Both the position numbers and the translations under genes were made by a program. Positions 35,451 to 44,919 of a stretch of DNA of 45,481 nucleotides are shown one piece after another. The DNA is from Candidatus Omnitrophota bacterium (GTDB lineage: Bacteria > Omnitrophota > Gorgyraeia > Zapsychrales > JANLHA01). Each line of letters starts with the position of its first letter. The first letter of the stretch is position 1. The DNA lies in contig JADLGJ010000052.1 in assembly GCA_020849375.1 (NCBI GenBank), positions 1 through 45,481 on the forward strand, given 5' to 3'. Below the pieces are notes generated by a model, which saw only the letters and a program-made list of their open reading frames with translations, searched no databases and was not told the DNA's origin.

Positions 35451-36485
35451 ATGAAAATCGGAATGACATATAATTTAAAATCAGATTGGCAGTTTGCCGA
35501 CGGGGATCCTGTTGATTCGAACGCCGAATTCGATAGGCCGGAAACGATCGAGGATATCAAGCGTATCTTAGAATCGTTCGGGCACAGCGTTGTTAAGATC
35601 GGTAATGTCCATAAATTACTGGAACAGATCGATACTTTGGATGTTGATATTGTTTTCAACATCGCGGAAGGGATCGGCGACCGTAACCGTGAATCACAAG
35701 TCCCGATCGTTCTCGATCTTTACGGTATTCCTTACACCGGTTCCGATGCGTTGACCTTGGGCATCACTCTGGACAAAATGGTTGCCAAAAAATGCTTTAT
35801 CGCGGACGGCGTTCCGACCCCGGGTTATTTTATGGCGCGGGACAGCAAAAATATTGAAAAACCGGCCCATGTTTCCTTTCCGCTGTTCGTTAAAACGACC
35901 TGGGAAGGGACTTCTAAAGGTTTATCTGAAAAATCGCGCGTCACCGATATTGCCAGCCTTAAGCGTCAGGCCGCGGTCGTCATTGAACAATACAAGCAGC
36001 CTGCGCTGATCGAAGAATTTATTAAAGGTACCGAGTACACCGTCGGTGTTATTGGTAATGACAATCCTCAAGCGTCACCGGTCTGCCAGGTCACCATCGG
36101 CGGCCAAACACAGCTTGGCGATCAATTCTATACTTTTGAACTGACGCAAGGCAACGATGTCCGCTATCTTTGCCCGGCCCCGATCTCGGCTGAGCTGACG
36201 AAAAAAATGCAGGACATCGCCGTAGCCGCCTACCAAAGTGTCGGTTGCCGTGATTACGGCCGTGTTGATTTTCGCGTTGACGAAAAAGGAAATCCTTTTG
36301 TTCTCGAGATCAATCCTCTGCCGTCCTTGGACCGCAAAGACGTTTTTAATCTTTTTCCTAAGGTTATCGGAAAGACCTTTGAAGAGACTGTTCACCAGAT
36401 TTTTAACCTAGCCTTGAAACGTTACGGTTTAACAGACGGCGATTCACGGAAGCCGGCGGCCGTTTCCTCCCAACAGGGAGCTTAA
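35451..36485 (+). CDS. D-alanine--D-alanine ligase-like ATP-grasp protein, noncanonical
   Basis: DIVFNIAEGIGDRNRESQVPIVLDLYGIPYTGSDALTLGITLDK, FPLFVKTTWEGTSKGL, DYGRVDFRVDEKGNPFVLEINPLPSL; ATG at 35451 preferred over an earlier in-frame start. Confidence 0.85.
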   Translation: MKIGMTYNLKSDWQFADGDPVDSNAEFDRPETIEDIKRILESFGHSVVKIGNVHKLLEQIDTLDVDIVFNIAEGIGDRNRESQVPIVLDLYGIPYTGSDALTLGITLDKMVAKKCFIADGVPTPGYFMARDSKNIEKPAHVSFPLFVKTTWEGTSKGLSEKSRVTDIASLKRQAAVVIEQYKQPALIEEFIKGTEYTVGVIGNDNPQASPVCQVTIGGQTQLGDQFYTFELTQGNDVRYLCPAPISAELTKKMQDIAVAAYQSVGCRDYGRVDFRVDEKGNPFVLEINPLPSLDRKDVFNLFPKVIGKTFEETVHQIFNLALKRYGLTDGDSRKPAAVSSQQGA

Positions 36486-36541
36486 CCAGCCAGACAGGCT
36501 CTAGGTGATGCCTCAATAAGAGGCGTGGAGGAGGGTTAACA

Positions 36542-37729
36542 ATGAACCCCATCGCAACAGCTACAAAAGATGCTCAGGCCGTTGATAAAGCGTCCATCAA
36601 GCCACAGATCCCTCTCACCGAGAGAGAACAGGAAATTCTAGCCCTTTACAAAGGGGCTACTCCCGCCGATTGGGAAGATTGGCGCTGGCAGATCCGCAAC
36701 CGCATCCGCACCAAGGATGAGATCGCGCGCATCTTGACGTTGACCCCCAAAGAAATTAAAGGTATCGAAGGCAGCGGCACGAAATTGACCATGTCGATCC
36801 CGCCGTATTTCGCGAGTTTGATCGATGATCACGACACGCGTTGCCCGATCCGCTTGCAAAGCGTTCCGCAATCCGATGAATTGAAAACCGCGCCGGAAGA
36901 AATGCGCGATCCTTGCGGCGAAGATAAAAATTCTCCCGTTCACGGGTTGGTTCACCGTTATCCGGATCGTGTCCTTTTTCTCGTCAATGAAATGTGCGCG
37001 ATGTACTGCCGTTATTGCACCCGCTCCCGTATGGTCGGCGACGGGAACCGCACGTTAAGCACGGCGACTTACGAAAAAGCGTTCGATTATATCCGTTCTA
37101 ACAAAAAGATCCGCGACGTCCTTATTTCCGGCGGGGATCCTTTGACCATGGGCGACAATATGCTCGAATTCATCATTAAAAATGTTAAAGCTATTCCGCA
37201 CGTCGAGTTCGTCCGTATTGGTACGCGTATCCCGGTCACTTTACCGCAGCGCATCACGCCGGAATTGATCGCGATGCTCAAAAAATATAGCCCGATCTGG
37301 ATGAGCATTCACTTTAATCATGCTAACGAGATCACTGAACGTGTCAAGAAAGCCTGTAATATGATCGCCGACGCCGGGATCCCGATGGGGAGCCAGACCG
37401 TCCTTTTAAAGGGCGTTAATGATACGCCAGCGACGATGAAAAAATTAATGCATGAACTTCTCAAGATCCGCGTGCGTCCTTACTATATTTATCAATGCGA
37501 TCCGATCATGGGCTCTAAGCATTTCCGTACATCGGTCGCGGTGGGGATGAATATTATGGAGCATTTGCGGGGCCACACGACGGGCTACGCGGTTCCGACC
37601 TATGTTATTGACGCTCCGGGCGGCGGCGGAAAGGTTCCTGCCAGCCCCAGCTATATTATTTCACAGGAGAAGGGCAAGACCGTCCTGCGGAATTATGCTA
37701 ACGAGAAGTACACTTACTACGATCCGTGA
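36542..37729 (+). CDS. kamA: KamA family radical SAM protein, lysine 2,3-aminomutase-like
   Basis: CAMYCRYC (CxxxCxxC) cluster, YQCDPIMGSKHFRT, DAPGGGGKVP PLP-lysine motif. Confidence 0.93.
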   Translation: MNPIATATKDAQAVDKASIKPQIPLTEREQEILALYKGATPADWEDWRWQIRNRIRTKDEIARILTLTPKEIKGIEGSGTKLTMSIPPYFASLIDDHDTRCPIRLQSVPQSDELKTAPEEMRDPCGEDKNSPVHGLVHRYPDRVLFLVNEMCAMYCRYCTRSRMVGDGNRTLSTATYEKAFDYIRSNKKIRDVLISGGDPLTMGDNMLEFIIKNVKAIPHVEFVRIGTRIPVTLPQRITPELIAMLKKYSPIWMSIHFNHANEITERVKKACNMIADAGIPMGSQTVLLKGVNDTPATMKKLMHELLKIRVRPYYIYQCDPIMGSKHFRTSVAVGMNIMEHLRGHTTGYAVPTYVIDAPGGGGKVPASPSYIISQEKGKTVLRNYANEKYTYYDP

Positions 37730-37808
37730 TCTGTTTTGATGAAAGAGCTTGATTTATAAAGAGTTCCAGAGTATTGTGTCAATGGACAACTTTACAAAGG
37801 AGACGCAT

Positions 37809-38204
37809 ATGAAAAAACTATCCATTCTATTTTTATCCCTCGCGCTGATAGCTGTTTTTACCACCCCAGGGTTCGCTCAATTGCGCAAGGATCTTGCAAC
37901 TGTAAAAGGTATCGTTGTTTATATCAATTCGAGTCGTACCGAGATCACTGTTAAAGATGTTGCGACCGGTAAAGAAGTAACCTTTACTAGTTCCGGTGTT
38001 CCTGCCGGTATCATGAACGGGAATCCCGTTGTTGTCCTATACAAAAAGGGCACAACGAACGCCACAACGGTTCGTTTGGTCGGCGGCAAGAAAGCTACGG
38101 CGATGGCCACTGCTCCGGTTGCCCCTGTGACATACCAAGCGCCGAAACCCGCCGCGACAACATCAGCAACAACCGCTCCGGCAAAGTCGAAATACGGCTG
38201 GTAA
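37809..38204 (+). CDS. small secreted protein, unknown function
   Basis: Signal peptide MKKLSILFLSLALIAVFTTPGFA; beta-rich core; low-complexity Ala/Pro/Thr tail. Confidence 0.7.
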   Translation: MKKLSILFLSLALIAVFTTPGFAQLRKDLATVKGIVVYINSSRTEITVKDVATGKEVTFTSSGVPAGIMNGNPVVVLYKKGTTNATTVRLVGGKKATAMATAPVAPVTYQAPKPAATTSATTAPAKSKYGW

Positions 38205-38226
38205 TCTAGTTTTGTAAAAATATTGA

Positions 38227-38258
38227 AAGCCGTCAGGATATTTTCTGGCGGCTTTTTT
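38227..38258 (+). terminator. intrinsic terminator
   Basis: AAGCCGTCAG-gatatttt-CTGGCGGCTTTTTT. Confidence 0.88.
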
Positions 38259-38265
38259 CTTGCAT

Positions 38266-38294
38266 TTGACTGTATTAGGCCGGTGTGCTAGGAT
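38266..38294 (+). promoter_or_regulatory. upstream promoter of rpsU (P1)
   Basis: TTGACT, 17-nt spacer ending TGC, TAGGAT. Confidence 0.6.
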
Positions 38295-38322
38295 AGCCCC
38301 GTTCTCGCGTTAAAAAGTTAGC

Positions 38323-38350
38323 TTTACAAAAAAGTAGACTGTACTATAAT
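38323..38350 (+). promoter_or_regulatory. downstream promoter of rpsU (P2)
   Basis: TTTACA, 16-nt spacer, TATAAT. Confidence 0.65.
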
Positions 38351-38407
38351 AACGCTTTCAAAACGCGATTCACAATACAATATTAGAGAAGGCGGGTGAA
38401 TTACACT

Positions 38408-38563
38408 ATGGTGGAAGTCAAAATCACTGATAAAAACGGCTTTGAAAAAGCGATGCGTATCTTCAAGAAAGCTTGCCAAAAAGAAGGCTTTCTCGTCGAG
38501 ATCAAAGAGCGCCGCTATTATTCAAAACCTTCAGAACGCAAAAGACATAAGAAAAGTTTTTAG
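38408..38563 (+). CDS. rpsU: ribosomal protein bS21 (absent from the supplied ORF track because it is short)
   Basis: 51 aa MVEVKITDKNGFEKAMRIFKKACQKEGFLVEIKERRYYSKPSERKRHKKSF, read directly. Confidence 0.9.
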   Translation: MVEVKITDKNGFEKAMRIFKKACQKEGFLVEIKERRYYSKPSERKRHKKSF

Positions 38564-38571
38564 TGGCCCGA

Positions 38572-38618
38572 AACGCCCCCCTCGGGGGGCGTTCTCACCT
38601 TAAAGCCCCTGACGGGGC
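38572..38618 (+). terminator. two GC-rich hairpins after rpsU (possible terminator, weak U-tract)
   Basis: AACGCCCCCC-tc-GGGGGGCGTT then GCCCC-tgac-GGGGC followed by ATTTTG. Confidence 0.55.
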
Positions 38619-38648
38619 ATTTTGAAAATTCCTATTTGAGTTATTAAT

Positions 38649-39167
38649 ATGGCGAAAAAAAGCCCGCAAATTGCCATTTTGGTCGAAGACCACTATCAGG
38701 TCCTTGAGATCTGGTATCCGCTTTTGCGTCTTGCTGAAGAAGGGATCCCGGTTGTCACCATCGGGACCGGTAAAAAAGATATTTATCAAAGCAAGGAAGG
38801 TTATCCGATCTCGGTCACGACTTCGATCGATAAGGTCAAAGCGCCTGATTTTGCCGGTGTCATTATTCCCGGCGGCTGGGCTCCTGATTTTTTACGGCGT
38901 TATCCTAAGGTTGTTGATTTCGTTAAACAGCTGCACGCCGACGGTAAAGTTGTGGCGTCGATCTGCCACGGCGGTTGGCTCTTAGTTTCGGCAGGAATAC
39001 TAAAAGGGAAAAAGGTCACATCTTTTTTTGCTATCAAGGATGACCTCATCGCCGCCGGCGGGATCTATTTGGACCAGGAAGTTGTCATTGACAAAAATCT
39101 TGTTACCTCGCGTAAGCCGGAAGATCTGCCGGCTTTTGTCGCGGCGGTCATTAAACTTTTAAAATAA
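38649..39167 (+). CDS. DJ-1/PfpI family protein
   Basis: GVIIPGGWAPDFLRRYPKVVDFVKQLHADGKVVASICHGGWLLVSAGILKGKKVTSF with the nucleophile Cys in CHGGW. Confidence 0.93.
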   Translation: MAKKSPQIAILVEDHYQVLEIWYPLLRLAEEGIPVVTIGTGKKDIYQSKEGYPISVTTSIDKVKAPDFAGVIIPGGWAPDFLRRYPKVVDFVKQLHADGKVVASICHGGWLLVSAGILKGKKVTSFFAIKDDLIAAGGIYLDQEVVIDKNLVTSRKPEDLPAFVAAVIKLLK

Positions 39168-39185
39168 AAATTTATAGGGACGGTC

Positions 39186-40742
39186 ATGATTAAAGTTAAA
39201 CGTGCGTTGATCAGTGTTTCTGATAAAGCCGGGCTTTTGGATTTTGCCCGCGGTCTTCACCAATTGGGCATCGAGATCATTTCCACCGGCGGCACCGCCA
39301 AATTACTGCAAGCCGCTGAGATCCCGGTCACCGAGATCGACCAGGTCACTGGTTTTCCGGAGATCCTCGATGGGCGCCTTAAGACATTACATCCTGCGGT
39401 CCACGGTGCTTTATTAGCTTTGCGCGATAATCCTGCTCACATGGAACAACTTCAGAAGCATAAGATCGGTTTGATCGACATGGTCGTCGTGAATTTGTAC
39501 CCTTTTGAACGTGCGATCCAGAAGAAGAATATTTCGCTCGCGGAAGCTCTTGAGAATATTGATATCGGCGGGCCGACCATGCTGCGGTCAGCCGCAAAGA
39601 ATTTTAAAAGCGTTGCGGTCGTTTCCAGCCCGAAGCGTTACAACGACATCCTTAAAGAATTAGACACCAACAGCGGCCTTTTGTCTGACGCGTTCTTGAT
39701 GAACCTTGCGATCGAAGTGTTCCAGTACACGTCGCATTATGACAGCGTCATTTTCGAATTCCTGAATAACCGCCTTAAGGGCGGGGATTTTTCCGCATTG
39801 CCCAAAGAGATCGTTCTGCGTTTTTCAAAACAACAGGACCTGCGCTACGGCGAAAACCCGCACCAGCGCGCCGCATTTTATTCCTCGTCGGAAGAACTGC
39901 GCGGATTACCCGGCATGAAGCAGTTAAACGGGAAAGAATTATCGTTTAATAATATCCTCGATCTCAACGCGGCCGTGGAGATCATCCGTGAATTCAGTGA
40001 GCCGACGGCGGTCGTCATCAAACATAATAACCCGACCGGTGTTGCCCAGGATAAAACATTAGCAGCGGCTTATAAGTCGGCTTGGGCATGCGATCCGCTT
40101 TCTGCATTCGGCGGGATCATCGCGTTCAATAAAAAAGTTGACCTTAAGACCGCGCAACTCGTCCACAAAAGCGGTTTCATGGAATGCGTGATCGCTTCGG
40201 GTTATGAAGCTCCGGCGCTGAAGCTGTTAAGCGAAAAGAAAAATCTTCGTGTCGTGGAATTGGACCTTAATAATTTTGCGAATGACCGTTGGGATTTCAA
40301 GCAAGTTAATGGCGGAACACTTTTGCAAGACAAAGATGTCAAGAATCTCGATGTTAATGAAGTTAAAGTTGTCACCAAGATCAAGCCGACCAAGGCGCAA
40401 ATGGCGTCATTGTTATTTGCCTGGAAAGTGACCAAGCATGTCCGTTCAAATGCGATGGTCCTCGTCAAGGGGACAAAGACCGTCGGGGTCGGCTGCGGCC
40501 AGACCAGCCGTGTCGAGAGCACGATGACCGCGATCAAAAAGGCGGGGAAGAATGCCAAGGGCAGTTTTCTCGCGTCGGAAGCGTTCATTCCTAAGACAGA
40601 TAATATTATGGTCGCTGCGAAGGCCGGGATTAAAGCCATCATTCAGACCGGCGGTTCGATCGCTGACGAAGATGTGATCAAGGCGGCCGACAAAGCCAAG
40701 ATCGCCATGGTCCTGACCGGCGTGCGGCATTTCAAACATTAG
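39186..40742 (+). CDS. purH: bifunctional AICAR formyltransferase/IMP cyclohydrolase
   Basis: ALISVSDKAGLLDFARGL, STGGTAKLL, DGRLKTLHPAVHGALLA, RYGENPHQRAAFY, KHNNPTGVA. Confidence 0.98.
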   Translation: MIKVKRALISVSDKAGLLDFARGLHQLGIEIISTGGTAKLLQAAEIPVTEIDQVTGFPEILDGRLKTLHPAVHGALLALRDNPAHMEQLQKHKIGLIDMVVVNLYPFERAIQKKNISLAEALENIDIGGPTMLRSAAKNFKSVAVVSSPKRYNDILKELDTNSGLLSDAFLMNLAIEVFQYTSHYDSVIFEFLNNRLKGGDFSALPKEIVLRFSKQQDLRYGENPHQRAAFYSSSEELRGLPGMKQLNGKELSFNNILDLNAAVEIIREFSEPTAVVIKHNNPTGVAQDKTLAAAYKSAWACDPLSAFGGIIAFNKKVDLKTAQLVHKSGFMECVIASGYEAPALKLLSEKKNLRVVELDLNNFANDRWDFKQVNGGTLLQDKDVKNLDVNEVKVVTKIKPTKAQMASLLFAWKVTKHVRSNAMVLVKGTKTVGVGCGQTSRVESTMTAIKKAGKNAKGSFLASEAFIPKTDNIMVAAKAGIKAIIQTGGSIADEDVIKAADKAKIAMVLTGVRHFKH

Positions 40743-40750
40743 TCGAGCCG

Positions 40751-42001
40751 ATGCAAGCTTCGTCCTATCTCGCCACCTTTCTTAATCACGAAAAAGACCT
40801 TACGAAATTCGCGCCGCGTCCGACTTATATTGAGCGGGTACGTGCGGTCCTTTCTCAACTCGGTTCACCACAAGAACAATTAAAAGTTATTCATATTGCT
40901 GGCAGTAAAGGCAAGGGTTCAACGGCGGCGTTTATCGCTAATATTTTACGCGAAGCCGGATATACCGTCGGGCTTTTTACCTCGCCACATTTGTATGATG
41001 TGCATGAACGGATAAGAATTCTTAAGCCCGGACCGGCGACGGCCAAAGGAAAGATCTTTCCGGATTGTATTTCCGAGAAGGATCTTTCGCGGTTGATTAA
41101 AAAGATCCGCCCTCAACTGGAATCCGCCCGTGGTCAAGGTTTGACATACTTCGAAGTTTTAACGATCCTAGCGTTTTGTTATTTTAAAGAACAGAAAGTT
41201 GGCTGGGTTGTTCTTGAAACAGGATTAGGTGGACGTCTTGATGCGACCAATGTCTGTGACGCCGTTGCTTCGGTCATTGCGCCGCTCAGCTTGGAACATA
41301 CCGCGCAACTAGGAAAGACATTAGCGAAAATAGCGTCGGAAAAAGCCGCGATCATTAAAAGTGCGAAAAGTTTTGTTGTGGCCGCTCCGCAAAAACCGGA
41401 AGTTTTGAAAGTCATTAAAGCACGGTGCCGTGATGTCGGGGCAAAGATCGTTCTGGCCGGAAAGAATAGTCGGTTTTCATCGTCCTTGTTGGGCCGCCAT
41501 CAAACGATTAATGCTTCTGTCGCTGCTGCGATCGCGAAGGTTTTAAAAATACCTGCGACCGCTGTTCAAAAGGGCCTCGATAAAACATTTTGGCCATTGC
41601 GTTTTGAAATTGTCAGCCGTCAGCCCCTTATTATTCTCGACGGGGCGCATAATCCGGAATCGTGCGAACGTTTAAGCGAGACTTTAGGCGAGGTCTTTCC
41701 AGGAAAGAAATGGACTTTGATTTTCGGAAGTTCTGAGGATAAGGATATTCGCGCAATGGCGCGGCTCTTGACAAAAAACGCTCAGGACGTCATTTTAACG
41801 AGTGCGAAGCATCCCCGTGCTGTGGTTTGGGATGATGGAACTGCAGAGAAATATTTTCCGAAGCAAAATTTGGTCATAACACATTCGGTTCCGACGGCCT
41901 GCCGTTTTGCAAAAAAGTTGGCGGGGCCCCAAAGCTTGATCGTTGTCGCCGGATCTCTTTTTGTGGCCGCGGAAGCCAGACAAGTATTTAAAAAGGTATG
42001 A
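40751..42001 (+). CDS. folC: folylpolyglutamate synthase/dihydrofolate synthase
   Basis: HIAGSKGKGSTAAFIANILREAGYTVGLFTSPHLYDVHERIRI; ETGLGGRLDATN; LDGAHNPES. Confidence 0.95.
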   Translation: MQASSYLATFLNHEKDLTKFAPRPTYIERVRAVLSQLGSPQEQLKVIHIAGSKGKGSTAAFIANILREAGYTVGLFTSPHLYDVHERIRILKPGPATAKGKIFPDCISEKDLSRLIKKIRPQLESARGQGLTYFEVLTILAFCYFKEQKVGWVVLETGLGGRLDATNVCDAVASVIAPLSLEHTAQLGKTLAKIASEKAAIIKSAKSFVVAAPQKPEVLKVIKARCRDVGAKIVLAGKNSRFSSSLLGRHQTINASVAAAIAKVLKIPATAVQKGLDKTFWPLRFEIVSRQPLIILDGAHNPESCERLSETLGEVFPGKKWTLIFGSSEDKDIRAMARLLTKNAQDVILTSAKHPRAVVWDDGTAEKYFPKQNLVITHSVPTACRFAKKLAGPQSLIVVAGSLFVAAEARQVFKKV

Positions 42002-43392
42002 GTAAAAATATTCCAGACATGAACGATACGATTGCCGCGATCGCCACCGCGATCGGCCCTGGAGGGATCGGCATTGTCCGTTTGAGCGGGCCGCAATCGG
42101 TCACGATCGCGGAACAGGTCTTCTTGCCGACGGCAGGGAAGAAGGCTTTGCCGTTCAAAAGTCACAAGGTTTATCACGGGCATATTCAACACAAGAAGAA
42201 TGTGATCGACGAAGTTTTGTTGACGGTGATGCGTGCGCCGAAAAGCTATACGTGCGAAGACGTCGTCGAGATCAGCAGCCACGGCGGTTTGATGGCGGTC
42301 AAGGCGGTCCTTGAGTTGGTGTTAGGGCTCGGCGCCCGTTTGGCCCAACCGGGAGAATTCACGAAACGTGCGTTCTTGAACGGACGGATAGACCTCGTAC
42401 AAGCTGAAGCCGTTCTTGATATTATTCAGGCGAAAACACAAAGCTCGTTACGTGTCAGCACGCATCAATTAAAAGGTGAGTTGACCGTCGAGTTGGAGAA
42501 AATTCGTGAAGATCTCCTGGGCGCGTATGTCCGGCTTGAAGCGTTGGTGAATTTTCCGGAAGACGGGATCGAGGATCGCGGGCGCAATGAAATTGCCGCG
42601 CATTTAGCGCACGCCAAAGCTAATATTGATGCTTTGCTCGCCGCCAGTGAGCAAGGCCGGCTTTTACGCGAAGGTGTTAAGGTCGTTCTTTGCGGCCGTC
42701 CGAATGTCGGGAAGTCGTCGTTATTAAATGTTTTATTGAAACAGCCCCGTGCGATCGTCAGCGATGTGGCCGGTACGACGCGCGACACGATCGAGGAGTC
42801 AGCGCAGATCCGCGGCATTCCGGTGCAATTGATCGACACGGCCGGGATCTTGTCACCGCGCGACACGATCGAAGAAGAAGCGGTCAAGCGCAGCCACATC
42901 CATATGCAAAGCGCGGACCTTGTTCTCTTGACGTTCGCGGCTTCGGAAAAATTGACCGATGAAGATTTTAAAATAACGAGATCCTTGGAAGGGCAAAATA
43001 TTTTAGTCGTCGTCAATAAAAGTGATCTGCCGGCCGTCCTGGCCGATGAAGATATTCGCCGCATTCTGCCCGGGCGCAAGATCATTCGTGTTTCGGCTTC
43101 GCAAAAGATCGCGATCGCCGAACTCGAGGCGGCGATCGAGGCCAATGTTTTGCACGGACAGAACGTTGACACCACGAATATTCTTTTAACGAATACCCGT
43201 CATATTGAAGCGTTGAAAGATGCGCAACAGGATATTGCGGGATCGCAGGAGTTCTTGCGGGATAATCTTTCCTTAGAATTCATTTCTGAAAATCTTAAAG
43301 AAGCCCTTGCCGCACTTGACCGCATCACCGGGCGTGATATTGACGCCGACCTGCTCGAAAGTATCTTTTCTGTTTTTTGTATCGGGAAATAA
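41998..43392 (+). CDS. mnmE: tRNA uridine-5-carboxymethylaminomethyl modification GTPase
   Basis: DTIAAIATAIGPGGIGIVRLSG, GRPNVGKSSLLN, DVAGTTRDTIEE, C-terminal CIGK. Confidence 0.98.
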   Translation: MSKNIPDMNDTIAAIATAIGPGGIGIVRLSGPQSVTIAEQVFLPTAGKKALPFKSHKVYHGHIQHKKNVIDEVLLTVMRAPKSYTCEDVVEISSHGGLMAVKAVLELVLGLGARLAQPGEFTKRAFLNGRIDLVQAEAVLDIIQAKTQSSLRVSTHQLKGELTVELEKIREDLLGAYVRLEALVNFPEDGIEDRGRNEIAAHLAHAKANIDALLAASEQGRLLREGVKVVLCGRPNVGKSSLLNVLLKQPRAIVSDVAGTTRDTIEESAQIRGIPVQLIDTAGILSPRDTIEEEAVKRSHIHMQSADLVLLTFAASEKLTDEDFKITRSLEGQNILVVVNKSDLPAVLADEDIRRILPGRKIIRVSASQKIAIAELEAAIEANVLHGQNVDTTNILLTNTRHIEALKDAQQDIAGSQEFLRDNLSLEFISENLKEALAALDRITGRDIDADLLESIFSVFCIGK

Positions 43393-43397
43393 AGCGG

Positions 43398-44153
43398 TCA
43401 ATGGCCGGGCTGGGGATCAGCTGGCCCTTGGAACCGGTCCAGTTGGTCCATATAAACCATTTCGGTAAGTTTTGTAAAGGTGGCCATTGAGCCGTCATTG
43501 GTCACGAGTTGGCGGAGGGACGACGTTTTTAGGATCTTGATCGGGTCTTTCTCTTCGATCGCTGCGGCCACGTTTGGGTCATTGACGAAAGCTTGGACCT
43601 TGGGGTCAGCGGCGAAGGCTTTAAATTTGTCGGTCTGAACGATCCGTTCTCCTTCTGCCGGGTCGCTGATGCTTTCGAATGAAGCAACTAATGCTTGGTA
43701 GCGGCTGTCTTTGTTGACAACGTTGACTTTATAATAAGTCATCATTGTGGATTGGCCGACCTGCTTTTGCAGGGTTGCTAAAAGGCCTTGTTCGAACGGG
43801 ACAATGGAGAACATGACGATGGTGATAAATAAAATATTGCCTTGCCATGCGACATTGGTCGCCGCGCCGAGAATGCGGCTTAACAAAAACACTTTTCCCC
43901 GGTACTCTTTGTTGATCGCAGCCATTGTGACCGCCAGGATCACGGAAAGACAAAGTGCTAAAGCGATGGTCCCGGCAAAGGTGATGACGGCCGCCATGAG
44001 AATGTTGCGGTTAAGGTCGTAAAAAATAACGGCGGAAATAAAGCAGAAAATAAATGCGACGGGCCCGATCAGTGACTTTGAGAATCCTCTGAGCCAGCCT
44101 GACAAAAAGAAAAATGCCAGGAATCCCCAAATAATTTTATCGAGCAGTATCAT
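43398..44153 (-). CDS. CvpA family membrane protein
   Basis: N-terminal TM segments with FLSGWLRGFSKSLIGPVAFI and a CvpA-like soluble tail. Confidence 0.75.
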   Translation of the reverse strand: MILLDKIIWGFLAFFFLSGWLRGFSKSLIGPVAFIFCFISAVIFYDLNRNILMAAVITFAGTIALALCLSVILAVTMAAINKEYRGKVFLLSRILGAATNVAWQGNILFITIVMFSIVPFEQGLLATLQKQVGQSTMMTYYKVNVVNKDSRYQALVASFESISDPAEGERIVQTDKFKAFAADPKVQAFVNDPNVAAAIEEKDPIKILKTSSLRQLVTNDGSMATFTKLTEMVYMDQLDRFQGPADPQPGH

Positions 44154-44421
44154 TAGTTTTTTCCGTTTTGTCGGTCGGTGCCGGAGCTGACGGGGACGTC
44201 GCGATTATGTAGAGCATGTAAGGAATGAAAATGACCCCGCAGCAAAAAATAATAATAAAAGGCGTCCCGAGAATAAATTTTACAAAAGGCGGTATCGTGA
44301 ACCGTGGCTTGCTGTTCTTTGTTTTAAGGGCTTGATACTCGGCGTATGTAAGTTGCTGGGCCCCCTTAAGTTTGTATTTATCTGCGAGGGTGAGGTCTTT
44401 ATCATCTTTAGAGCTAGCCAT
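44137..44421 (-). CDS. small membrane protein, unknown function
   Basis: 94 aa, one hydrophobic segment FVKFILGTPFIIIFCCGVIFIPYMLYII; overlaps the cvpA-like gene start. Confidence 0.6.
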   Translation of the reverse strand: MASSKDDKDLTLADKYKLKGAQQLTYAEYQALKTKNSKPRFTIPPFVKFILGTPFIIIFCCGVIFIPYMLYIIATSPSAPAPTDKTEKTNDTAR

Positions 44422-44583
44422 GAGTATCTCCCGTACTTTGTAAAAAGTATAGCATGGAGCATCATGTAGTCAAATTTACTTTATAAAATCATTGAATAAT
44501 CTTTACGGCGAGATACAATGAAATCAAATCATAACATCGCTTTTTCTTATAATCCTATGATTCTTTAAGTTAGAGAAGAGCAG

Positions 44584-44913
44584 ATGAAAAGCGGTAAAAA
44601 TAAGCGAGTCAGTCAACGAAAGCCATGTCTTGTCCCGATCGAGGGCAAGAAGGGGAGTTCGTTTGCTGATACCCAGACCGTCGACATCAGTAAAGGCGGC
44701 ATCGGGTTGATCTCAAAACGCGCCATCCCTTTGGATGAGAAGATCGCGGTTGAGATCGCGACCTCGCCGGATGCAGAGCCTATCCTAGTCCTCGGCCAAG
44801 TGGTTTGGATCCGTAAATTAGGCACTAAGGACCGCTACCGCGTAGGCTTGAAGTTCCAAAAAGCTTTTTCATCGGAAGCTCTTAAAAAGTTAAACCGTTC
44901 AATTACGGTCTAA
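44584..44913 (+). CDS. PilZ domain protein
   Basis: RKPCLVPIEGKKGSSFADTQTVDISKGGIGLISKRAIPLDEKIAVEI...GQVVWIRK. Confidence 0.87.
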   Translation: MKSGKNKRVSQRKPCLVPIEGKKGSSFADTQTVDISKGGIGLISKRAIPLDEKIAVEIATSPDAEPILVLGQVVWIRKLGTKDRYRVGLKFQKAFSSEALKKLNRSITV

Positions 44914-44919
44914 ACGACT

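Noticed and set aside
36542-37729. EpmB-type (EF-P lysylation) role for the KamA protein
   Set aside because: No efp or epmA nearby, and the protein retains full-length lysine 2,3-aminomutase features; not excluded but not supported.
42465-43175. 236-aa minus-strand ORF inside mnmE
   Set aside because: Antisense to the conserved GTPase domain, Ser/Arg-rich shadow ORF.
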